Source of the DNA: Echinometra lucunter | Taxonomy: Eukaryota; Echinodermata; Echinoidea; Camarodonta; Echinometridae | Direction: 5' to 3' | Assembly (NCBI GenBank): GCA_029962745.1 | Contig: CM057162.1 | Location: 17,100,282 to 17,164,281 of the forward strand | Length of the DNA stretch: 64,000 bases | In this document: positions 32,042 to 42,317 of the stretch, in pieces | Layout of the letters: each line of letters starts with the position of its first letter | Numbering within the stretch: position 1 is the first letter of the stretch | Made by a program: the position numbers and the translations under genes | The notes under the pieces: generated by a model | Databases searched by the model: none | What the model was told of the DNA's origin: nothing | Seen by the model: only the letters and a program-made list of their open reading frames with translations

Positions 32042-35000
32042 CTACAATTTGCAGACTTTAATTGTTTTCCAGGTCGTAAACAAAAATAAAATTAATAAAA
32101 CGGATGTTGAGAATCGTTCATGATATTCTTCACCTTTTTCCACCTTTTTCAGAATTATTTCAGTATAGATCACGTCAACAACTAACTTTTCCCCTATTAT
32201 TCTTCCTGCTTGATTCAGTAATCTTTGAGTTTTCATTTGGTCACTCTTTCTCATACTATTATACTAGGATAAACATCCATACAGAATTGAACTTTCTACC
32301 CCTGCAGAGTAGAAGAGTTTTAGCATCTTTCTACTTGAAATGACTTAAGCTTCCTCAAAAAGTGGAGCCTCATTAAACCCTTTGGCATGAACATCTTTGG
32401 CTTGTTCGTCCCAACACAATCTGTTATCTATCACTTTCACTAATACTTTGATACAATTTCACTACTGGTGTCATGCATTGTGACTGATCTTTTATCAACA
32501 TCTTCCGTTTTCCTGACATCAAGTTCTTTAGTTTTTTTATTCAATGAGTTTAGGACAATTCCTACCACACCACTGTTTGAAAATTGTCCACTGTTACTCT
32601 ACAGTCCCTCTCATAATTCTTCTTGATGAGGCCCGCAACGACAGTGTCATCGGAATTTTTGATAATTATCGTGTTCTCGCGATCTGTTTGGCAATCGTTA
32701 GTATATAAAATGTAGAGGATGGGGTACAAAACGCAGCCCTGAGGAGAGCCTGTACTTGTCGACATCAGGCTTGAAAAGACTCCTGTACTCATCGCCCGCT
32801 ATGTCCTATATCGGAGGAAAATCGTTATCCATAGGGCGAGAGCAGAGTCGACTTGCAGATTTCTGAACTTCTCATTTAGCTTCTCTAGAACCATGGTGTT
32901 GAAGCTGATGAGAAATCAACAAACGTCGCACGTGCGTAGGTGTTAAGGTTGTCAGTATGGCATAGAATAAAGAGAACAAGTGAAAACTTTGCATCATCTA
33001 CTGATTTATTATTTTGATATGCAAACTGAAATTTATCCACTTGCTGAATTAAGTGGTCTCAGTATAAGGCGCTTTAACATGATTCACTCAAAACACTTCA
33101 TGACTTGTGATGTCAAAGCGACAGGACGATAATCGTTTCATTCCCTGGGTCGGCTTTCTTAGCGACGGGGACAATAATAGCAGAATTCCAGTATCTAGGG
33201 ATCTTCTGTGTTCTCGGTGACGTTTGAAAAAAAGCAGCATACGGGACAGCCAGCTGATAAAACATTCTTTGAGAAGCTTACACGTTCATTCCTTGCATTG
33301 CTTCTTTGATCTTATACGTTATCCAAAGTTTTTGATTGGGATATATTTTGATTGATTTTGTTTGAACACAGTGATCTACACAGAAGTGGATGTAATCATT
33401 AATCCTTTCAGTTTCAACATCAATATCCTCCTCACAGAAAACAGCCCAGTTTGTGTCCTCAAAACAGGAGTGCAGACGGTCAAAAGGTGATGTGTATTAG
33501 ACTTTCATATTTTTTTTTGACAGGTATCATACTTTGGTAATAGATAATGGTCTGAACAGTGGCGGCACCAAGGGGGGGGGCATGGGGGGCATTTGCCCCC
33601 CCCCCCCCCACTCAGAAGCTTTGCCCCCCCCCCCCCAGTTGCCCCCCTGAAATTTTGAGGACTGAAAAGAAAAATTATACAGTAATTTGTAAATAAGTAG
33701 ATGTCGTCACAAGCATCATATTCAAGCTGTGAAGTGCTGTAAAATACCATTTTCCGCTCTTCAAAACTTCGATTGAAAAAAAAAGTGGTTATTTTTGGCT
33801 CGCTCGCTTCGCTCACTTGTCATATTTTTAAATTCTTTTCTAAAATGCAATTAAAAACAAGAAAAGTAGCCATTTTTGGCTCTCTCGCTTCGCTCGCTCG
33901 TCATATTTCAGAATATTTATTAAAAAATGCGATTAAAAACCAAAAAAGCGGTTATTTTTTGTTTGCTCACTCGCAAAATTGATATCAAAATGTGTGTAAG
34001 AGGAAAAAAGAAATAATCCAAAACTTCAAATATCCCCCCACTCCTCAAGGTGGATTTAAGCCGGCGACTAAAACTCGCGCTTCACGCTCGATTTTTTCCA
34101 TACACGAAAAAAAAAAAAAAAAAAGACTGCCCCTGCCCCCAACATTTTCTTTTGCCCTCCATTTGCCCCCCCCCATACTTTAACAATCCTGGTGCCGCCA
34201 CTGGGTCTGAACTACCAATGGCAGGATGAATCAGGGACTTGTACGAATTAGGAACAGAACAATAACATTGGTCAAGAACCCTGTTTCCTCTGGTAGGTTC
34301 AGTGACACATCTCACAAATGGAGATAGAACTTCACCTAGAATTTGTTCACAATGGTTAACATCTCCAAAGACAATATTTGGCGAGTCAGGGGAAGAAGTA
34401 CAACAAACCAGGACAGTTTCAAAAACAACATTTGACGCCTACTAAGCGTTAGCATCTAGCGGGATATACAATAATAAAAAGAGAAAAAATGTGGTTGTGT
34501 AAATTCTCGAGGTAAGTGATAAGGTCGCAGGGACACACACATAAGTTCTATATTAGCCTTGCATATACTTCTCTTCATCTGAAGGTTTGGCACCATCTCT
34601 TATTTACATAAAAGCAAATACCTCCTCCCTTCGATTTATTTGAGGCAGTATGAGATCTGTCTAGGCGAAGTACATCAAATCCATGAATATCAAAAGATTG
34701 TTTGATATGTCACCTGACAGCCAAGTTTCAGTGAAACAAAGGATACTGGAATTCCTGAACTCGGAGAGGAATTTAAAACTAGTTCAAATCTCGTCGATTT
34801 TATTTCTTACTGACATTAGACTGGAAAGAGTCAGGACTGGGAGCGGTGGCCGGTGTTCCCTCTTTTGACACGTCTCACACCACCCTTCCTGCCACGGCGT
34901 CTATTCTTACGGTGTTCTAAATGCGCCGTCCATGAGTCATTCTTCGTAGGCCCCCAAGGAGGCAAGCCCATAGGCGTGGTACGGGACGCCACGGCTCCCG

Positions 35001-35100
35001 CAAAGTTCGCGTAAAACGCTGGGGTCATACGTGATGGAATTATAGGAATGAGCCAGAGAAATAACACTAAACAAACTCATACTTTGATAAAAAAAAGATT
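32042..35100 (-). mobile_element. LINE 2: decayed non-LTR retrotransposon
   Basis: The minus strand from about 35.07 kb shows an RRRGRKGGVRR basic motif, then endonuclease fragments (FTETWLSGD, GDVNHCE, RGNRVLDQ, IGSSD). After the insertion at 33557-34203 come RT fragments (IVPVAKKADPGNE, YRPVALTSQVMKCFE, FVDFSS, TGSPQGCVL, ILYTNDC, SDDTVVAGL) and the C-terminal motifs KLFYSAGVESSILYG and LLNQAGRIIGEKL. Many stops and frameshifts. The pattern resembles Rex1/L2-like LINEs of aquatic animals. Confidence 0.8.
33549..34211. mobile_element. hAT-type element inserted in LINE 2
   Basis: The element is 33557-34203 (647 bp). Its ends are CAGTGGCGGCACC and GGTGCCGCCACTG, flanked by GGTCTGAA at 33549-33556 and 34204-34211. 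The interior has long G/C runs and three GGCTCGCTCGCTTCGCTC-like repeats. No transposase. It splits the endonuclease region of LINE 2. Confidence 0.92.
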
Positions 35101-36539
35101 AATCAAAATGGTTCACCACTGCAAAGTGGTCACTAAAACGCACAACTAAAAAATGAAAAATGAAATCACAAGATGAAATATAAGGTTAAAAACCTGAACA
35201 AATGGAAAAGTTGTAAAAAGCCCTGGTCGCCACAGGAGTAGCGCCCTCTAACGTCTAAGTTTTTAATAAAGAATCATCAAAAGAACTGATGATAGCTGTC
35301 CTTCTAATAATGAGTTTTCCTTCATGTACTTTAATAACAATACTTAACCTCGCACTGCTGTTGATAGAAATGCGTATAAAAAGTAGTAGAAATATGCTGG
35401 GCTTTAGAGTGCCCCCATATAAATCTGAAGTCTGCCCTTAAGAATAACACCCCCCCCCCCCGCCCCGCCGGAACCCTTTTTCCGTGCGTGTACACGCAAT
35501 TACATCAGGACGGAAATGGCATTATTCCACACTTTACAAGGACACTCTACACCGAAATCCATGGCTTTGAGTGAGTGGCTGTATATGAGTGCAGAGTGCT
35601 GATATATAGGCACAAAACTCCGATATTGCTGACGTTTTATGTGTTTACCCATATTTCTTTACATGACTCACTGAGATAAAAAACTAAGAGACCGAGCAAT
35701 GCATTGGAAGGTTATAAATGAATGGGGTGTCCAAAGTCGTAAGGATGGACCTGTGTTAGGAGGATTACGCTTTTTGCCCGAATATCAAGTCCTCAGTTTA
35801 AAAAAAAATGTCTGCACTCTTGGTAGTCGAAAAATACAGACATCACCTCTCTCCCTTAATTTCACTGCCCAAATAATAAGGATGTTCGGGCACCTCGATG
35901 AAAAAAAAAAAATCGAGACCTAAGATTTGTATACACCCATTATCTTTATTTGAAGTGTTTTTGTTGCAAAAGACACTAAATCCACTTTGGTTGATTTTGA
36001 ATAAATCAAGCTTTTTTATTTAACACTTTTTTCACGTATCCATTCACCAAATTTCTCTGCTATATCAAAGAGTCATCATCAAAGGAACAAAACTATCAAT
36101 TAAAAAGAAACATTCTGTGGAAGTCCTGCATTTTATATGATCTGTTATATTTAAAAAAAAAAAATGGATTGAGTGCCTTTTTCAAGAAAACTTTGAAATG
36201 TTTAACAGGTTTATACATCTTATAAGCTGTTTATATGGAAAGTACCAAACAGTACATGAAGCTCCTATCTCTCCATCATTAAACTGTCCTATGGCAAGAC
36301 TGCTGAAACGGTTGAATTGCCTCACTAGAAGGTTGCTCCCATAGAGCAACAACCAGAGCTAGCGCTACTTAGTAGCAATCTCTACTAGGGCGTTGGAGCA
36401 TCTTTCAAAGGATGGGACCCCCCCCCCCCCCCCCTTTAAAAAAATGGGGAATTTTTTTTACTGCTGTAATAAGTATCACACTTTGCAAATCTCGGGGCTA
36501 TTGGAAGAGTTTAGATCATTGGACACCCTGTCATCTGTC
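35101..36539. other. Intergenic with inverted-repeat element fragment
   Basis: 35965-36040 resembles part of the element in the gene A intron at 62377 (CTAAATCCACTTTGGTTGAT followed by GAATAAATCAAGC). A C-run/T-run tract lies at 36419-36440. Nothing else is recognised. Confidence 0.45.
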
Positions 36540-37650
36540 CTGTTCCTCTTTTTAGTACTACTCCAGCCCCATTTGCGGTACTTTAACCCTTGCCCCATTT
36601 AGGGGTACTGTGGCCCTGACCCCTCTTTAGGGCACAGCACAAGCTGCCCCTAGGTTTCCTGTGCCCCTTGCCCTTTTAGTGTAATGTAACCTTTGTCTAT
36701 TTGATTTTTACACGTCTGAAAAAAAAAAAAAATCAACGACAACCCTTGGGCTTATTGTGCCCCTTGCCGCTTTAGGGTAGTGTGTGCTCTCTGCCCCTCC
36801 CCTTTAATGGTACTGTGACCCATGCCCCCCCCCCATGTGCTTTTCACCCTGTCCCCCCTTTAGGACACTGTACACCCTGCCCCATTGGGCTCACTGTGCC
36901 CCTTGCCCCGCTTAGGGAAATTTGCCCTCTTCCCCTGGGTATCTTTTTTTTTTTTTTTTTTTTGCCCGGACGAGGAATTATGATTATGAAAAATAACTTA
37001 ATAATATAACAAAGTTTACAAAACTGAACAAAGTCATGAAATGTATACACTAATACATGTCTTTAAATGTTGTAAACTTAATCTTCTTCAAAATTTCGTT
37101 AATCTTGCATACGTTTCCTGTTAAAGTTTAAGTCGTTTTTTCTTTATGAGGTATTTCACATTTTCTAAAAGATCTCTTTTAAATTAAACAAAACATAAGT
37201 ACCTAATTGAACTTTTACCCCTGGGTATATTATGCCTCCGCCCTCTGCCTGTTATGACACTCTACTCCCCCGTATTATGCCCTCTGCCCCTCCTTTGGAG
37301 CTGAACCCCTTGTCCATGTTTTGGTAGTATGCCCTGCCCACTTTAAGGGCAACGTACCATTGCCCCACTTAATTTTTTTTAGCTTTTGCGCCCCCATTAA
37401 GGCATTTGCCCCCCTCCCCCCGTTGGTACTGTGCAATCTGCCCTCTAGGACTACTGTGCCCCTTGGCCATTTTTAGTTTGGGTAGTGTGCTTCAGTCTTT
37501 TCATTTTAAGGTAAAATACTCTCTGCTCCCCCTTCAGCCCCCACTGTTCCCCTTATTTTTATCATTTAAACATAATAATAATATTTTGCCCCCTCTCCCT
37601 CTCTTTGTTGGGTACCTTGCCTCTTTCCCGTTTTTAGGGCACGTCGCCCC
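36540..37650. repeat. Degenerate GC-rich minisatellite (TGCCCCTTGCCCC-type)
   Basis: Irregular units built on CCCYTTAGGGYACTGTGCCC and CTTGCCC recur across about 1 kb, unlike the AT-rich surroundings. The array is split by the retroposed insertion at 36943-37217. It creates false proline-rich open frames. Confidence 0.65.
36932..37228 (-). mobile_element. Retroposed segment with poly(A) and 11-bp target duplication
   Basis: 36943-37217 starts with a poly-T run (poly-A on the minus strand) and is flanked by CCCCTGGGTAT at 36932-36942 and 37218-37228. The inserted ~255 bp of AT-rich sequence has no recognised family. The poly(A) tail and long duplication indicate LINE-machinery retroposition of a SINE, a truncated LINE or an mRNA 3' end. 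Confidence 0.85.
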
Positions 37651-39207
37651 TCCTCCCCAAGCTGACCCGTATCCAATACACACAACCTGATCCTATAGTT
37701 GTTATTTTCCGGGGATGTCATAGATCTGCAGTCAGTCTGCTCATTTGGCTGTATACTGCTTTCTGATTGGTCAATAAAGCCAATGATGGCCTGTTTGAGC
37801 CAATCACGACAAGAACAGATGAAATGAATATATATATATATATATATATTTTTTTTTTTTGCGTGCCACCCAGAAATACAGTAAGTTTGATGCACATTGT
37901 GAAGGTCCATTCAGGCATGTGAAAAATGCAAACTGTTTAAAAGAAAAATAAAATGGATCTAGGGCCTGTTGGCATACAAGCTCTTCATTTGGTTCAACGG
38001 TAAGGTACACATCACTTTCAGTCATGCGGTGACAATCTTGTCAAATTCAATTTGTCTTCACCCTAAACATGACAGAGTCGGTTTCGAGGGTGATTTTAAA
38101 GAAATTTCTTCCTTTTTTTTGGGTTTTTTTTACCAGTTTTTATTGACGTTACTTCACATGGAGTTTTATGATTATTTAGAACTATTGTTCCATACTCTCT
38201 AGAAATGGTAATTAGATCCTCTGGAAGAGAGTTGAACTTATATATTCACGTACAATGCATTTTTTGTGAAGGTAATCCTTGTGATGTAAAATCATTTTCA
38301 TGAGTGGATGCTTATTTTTCTTGATGCAGGAAATATTGTAGATATTTTAAATTTCCCTCTTTTTCCCTCTAGGATTGAAAACAAACTGTACCCAACTCAT
38401 TATTTCTTTCTCATTGCCAATTTTTTCTCCATCCCTCTCTATCCTTTCAATTCTCTACATTACTCTCTATTTCCCCACATTCTATCGCCCTACTGGGTTG
38501 TCTTATTATCCATTGTCAATGAACGATTCTCTCGAACATGCTCACATTCATCCACACATCACAAACATACCTGTAATCTTGACAACTAATTATTTTATTT
38601 TCATTTCTTTCCCTGTATATACAAGTGATTAAAATGTTTTGCTTGCTTCAACCTACCCATACTTTGTCATTCACAAAAGGCACGCGACAGTGCCTATAAT
38701 CATGAAAATATGCGTGTACGTGTTTCATACTTGTTTAGTGCATCTTTTTTTAGAGGGTTTCTTCCCATTTTCCCCTGAAAAAAACTGCCGTCTTTCTGAA
38801 ATAGTCAGATAATGAGCAGAATTCACAAAAGAGGTTTGTATATACATTCTTTAAATCAAGGTTCAAACTTACCTATTTGCATGTCCTGATGCATGTACAC
38901 TGGGCAGACAATAATGCGCTAATAATGAATTACGTTTAATTCAGTCAGGGTGCAGGTTTCAACTGTGGTTTTAGAATATGGTTTTAAATAAACCTCTTTT
39001 AATTAGCAAATATTTTGAAAAAGAAGAATGATACTCTCAAACAATTTAGTTGAGTGATAAAATTTTATTCAGGTGCATATATGATCTTTAAATGGGTACA
39101 TTGTGCATTTTGGGAAGTCCTAGACATATCAACTTTCAAAATGATATGTTAATATATACTATGACATTATGTTTTAATAAAAAGGGCAATTCGATAGGAT
39201 GTATGTA
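37651..39207. other. Intergenic, nothing assigned
   Basis: Contains a (TA)n/T-run at 37829-37860 and a pyrimidine-rich stretch at 38340-38510 resembling that of the LINE remnant near 1.15 kb. Short open stretches have no motif. Confidence 0.45.
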
Positions 39208-39341
39208 GGGCCCTGTTTCATACAACTCTTTCATCAGTAAAAACTGCCACAATAATCCTAATTGACCCTCAGCCGATCAAATCCGACGATTTCACTATTC
39301 TAATCAGAGGTATGTCTAACAAGTTTCATGAAACAGTTCCC
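39208..39341. mobile_element. GGGCCCTGTTTCAT-type MITE
   Basis: 134 bp with imperfect terminal repeats GGGCCCTGTTTCATACAACT and AGTTTCATGAAACAGTTCCC. Same end type as 2485 and 57107. No target duplication identified. Confidence 0.55.
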
Positions 39342-41600
39342 AAACATGGGTGCCAATGTATGCACAAAGAAGTGTATCCTGTTACTCAAATTCTCTAAAC
39401 ATGGTGAATAAGAGACAAGCAAAATGATATACATGTATAAGACATTAGTGAGATATTCTTTTTTCTTTCGCTTAAATACACATTTTTACCTTCGAGTATA
39501 ACGTTTAATTGCATAATGAATGTTTACAATGTAAGAACTATAATCTAATCTCGCAAATTCACAACATCGCTTAGTGAAATCTAGATAACAACCCAATCTA
39601 ATTTCGAAGAGGAACTCAGTGTGTATTTGCATGTGGCAAAACAAAGCAGTTCTAGTGATACGTATGATAAATCTAATCAAAGTAAAAAGTTTTTATATAG
39701 TGTAGTTTTCTTGCGGTCACATAGAACAGTAAACACTTCTCCATTATGCCTGGGTAACTTGAGATGTCCACACAATGGCTTTCATCGTCAAATCATTATC
39801 AGTGATTTATCGTATAGTTTCGATATAGGCCTGATAATTTATAATTCTAGACATGCAATCCTACATCAGGATATTATATCAGATTTATCAAGATCAATAC
39901 ACGAAAATATTTGTGAAGCAATTGGTTAAGAAAAACATAAGAAAATATCATGAGAAAAACCCTTTCTTTAGAAAGTGCAATGCGATTGTGGCTAATTATG
40001 AAACATTCTACTACAAGAAAGCACGATTTAAGGACATATTAAAGGATGTTATTATTCATCCATAACCATTAGTACAATCTACTATATTCACATTATTTTA
40101 GCATAATTTACAGAATCATGTTTAACATTCTTTGCAATTGAATATTCATTTCAATTAGGTTCAGGTTTTATTTCCAATATAACACAATACATTTTTTTTT
40201 TCTTCTTTTAAGCAGAAATATAATAACTGAACAAACATACAACATTTTTTTCCTCTAATTAACATCAAAACAAATTAAATGTCTGCCTGACCTAGTGTAT
40301 TAAAAGAAAAAAAAAATGATATTGGAAAAGAGAAATCCACAAAAAAGCAATGCTTGTAGGTATAGGCGTGCTCTGTGCCGTAAATGATTATTTTGTATCG
40401 AAGTGTTACAATGTAATGTTTATATCCTTATTGCGATTTATTGTGGATAACTAATGAAAAGGTAGAATTTTGCAAAACTGAGAGTAAAATATTAGAATAG
40501 TTAATATTCATGCTGTAGACAAATGCAGCAGAGTTGTAAGTTTGTTACTTGAAATCACACACACACACACAAAAGATATAAAAACTTTCACACTAAATTT
40601 TTTTTCCATCATAAAAAAGGGATAAGCATAACCAATGCTATAAAATTATGGTATGGTTATGGCCTTACATTCATATTTTAGTGTAGTAATTTTGTAAAAA
40701 AAAAAAGGGCTATGCATCCATAATTGTGAACATAACAAATAATCCTTTTATAGCGAATGTTACACAGCGAAATAAATGTAAATATTTTTCATTAAAAACT
40801 AAATTTACAGGGACAGAATATTATACCGTAAAGTGAAATACTGTTCATTTAAACGTGAGCTATCATAAAATGTATCAACATTAAGGTAAAATGTAAATAT
40901 CAAGATCATGAAGATGTAGTTACTACATCTTCTGTTCTAAAGGCAAGTTACAAGTTTTCGACTTCATTTATTTTCCATTCCGATAAAGAGAAAGTTACAA
41001 AGAAAGCAAAAATATATTCAACTGACATAATATTTACACAGTTATAACAAAATATTTAAACATAGCACTAAAATGACATAGTCAGAACCATAGATAAAAC
41101 AAAACAGTTTAAAAGAAAGAGGAGAAACAGAGGAAAATGGAACTGTGTAATACTGCCCCACAAAAAATATATATACACATATACATGTTTTGTCAAGGTA
41201 GTAATCCCTTTAAATGCACTGCATAATGAAATTGCATTGAAAGTAGAAAAGAAAAATAAAATGGATGAAAGGATATATAAAATTAGTTAAGTTAAGAAGG
41301 TCAGCAAAAAGATGGAAGCTGATCCAAATTTATTATACATGTAAATCAGTCAACATAAATATGAAGAAATACATTTAAACAATAGAGAAAAAAGCAAGAA
41401 TTTGGCGTGGAAAAAAGGCCAAATTTTATAGCAACAATATCATAAGATAGAGCATGAGAGGTATTGCTTATTATTTCTTATTTGTATTTTTTGTGAGGAA
41501 GTATGAGCTTTCATGCAATGATCTGAAAAATCATAATGTAATTACGACGTCTTCTTTTTCCTTGGGAAGAATATTTGTACTAGGAGGACTCACAATTCCC
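39342..41600 (-). other. 3' flank and likely 3' UTR of gene A
   Basis: AT-rich sequence downstream of the gene A stop. Candidate minus-strand AATAAA signals lie at 41329-41334 (267 nt past the stop) and 40967-40972. Plus-strand open stretches at 39621-40065 are unrecognised and probably not genes. Confidence 0.45.
41329..41334 (-). terminator. Candidate polyadenylation signal of gene A
   Basis: AATAAA on the minus strand, the first such hexamer noticed after the stop codon. The AT-rich context makes chance occurrence possible. Confidence 0.35.
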
Positions 41601-42317
41601 TCACATCTGACATGTCATTTCCTCTGTGTTAGCATAATGGACTTCTATTTCGGCTCCCACATCATTCACATTCTGAGTGAGAGGGCCATCGTCAAAATTC
41701 TCAGAACTAGACGGTAGTTTGTAATGGCTTTGGGAAATGGTGGATGACAAAGGTTCCATCTCCATATACCCAGTCGTCACATCTGCTTCATCTTCTGTAG
41801 TTGTAGGAAGGGCGTTCTTATAATACTGAGAATCATCAAACTCCTCCTGCGTTGCCTCGCTCTCTGTGTTGGTATACACAGCCTCCATAGCTTTGACCCT
41901 GTCTATGCGACGATCATTCTCCCTTAGCATAAAGTAAGGGCTAGCATATTCTTTTTTAGCGAGGCCAGATGATTTAGACCCGCGGAAACAGGACTTGATT
42001 GGCACTTTGGGCCTTATCTCTGAATGAGAGTTTGGCACATCGCCACGATCTTCTGCGACCTTCGAAACAGTATTGTTATATTCAGGATCATCTGCACTGG
42101 CATACATAGGCTCTTGCTCGTTGATTGTGAAAGTAGGACTGACGTACTCATCATTCCTCCGGCCACTACCAGATGGGGTACAGTCGAGGGTGGTAGAACG
42201 GGTGGATGAAATAGGTTTCATGTCCATGTAAAAACTTGGAGCTGACTTAGTTGGCCTCAGTGGTTCGTACGTGGATTCCTGCCTAGGTTCAATTTCAGCA
42301 GAAGCTCCTTGGGATAC
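41601..42317 (-). CDS. Gene A exon 12: cytoplasmic signalling tail
   Basis: 238 codons and TGA, phase 0 entry after TTTCAATTTCAAG|GTATCC. It contains 13 tyrosines. YMDM (42219-42230) and YMEM (41757-41768) match the YxxM consensus for PI3K p85 SH2 domains. YNNT, YTNT, YKNA and YANT match YxN (Grb2-type). STYEPL and SPYFML fit the relaxed ITIM form S-x-Y-x-x-L. Modules recur: YM[DE]M[KE]P[IL]SST twice, EY[VA]SP twice, and Y[TA]NTE twice. This implies recruitment of SH2 proteins after phosphorylation; no catalytic domain is present. Confidence 0.88.
   Translation of the reverse strand, partial: VSQGASAEIEPRQESTYEPLRPTKSAPSFYMDMKPISSTRSTTLDCTPSGSGRRNDEYVSPTFTINEQEPMYASADDPEYNNTVSKVAEDRGDVPNSHSEIRPKVPIKSCFRGSKSSGLAKKEYASPYFMLRENDRRIDRVKAMEAVYTNTESEATQEEFDDSQYYKNALPTTTEDEADVTTGYMEMEPLSSTISQSHYKLPSSSENFDDGPLTQNVNDVGAEIEVHYANTEEMTCQM

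Noticed and set aside
32104..32343. Plus-strand open frame opposite LINE 2
   Set aside because: The minus strand carries recognisable LINE C-terminal motifs here, so the plus frame is a shadow.
36393..37690. Proline/leucine-rich plus-strand open frames
   Set aside because: They follow the GC-rich minisatellite and poly-C tracts, with no splice context or domain.
39621..40065. Two plus-strand open stretches of 102 and 70 codons
   Set aside because: No recognisable domain, no splice sites of note, and overlapping frames. They lie in the 3' flank of gene A.
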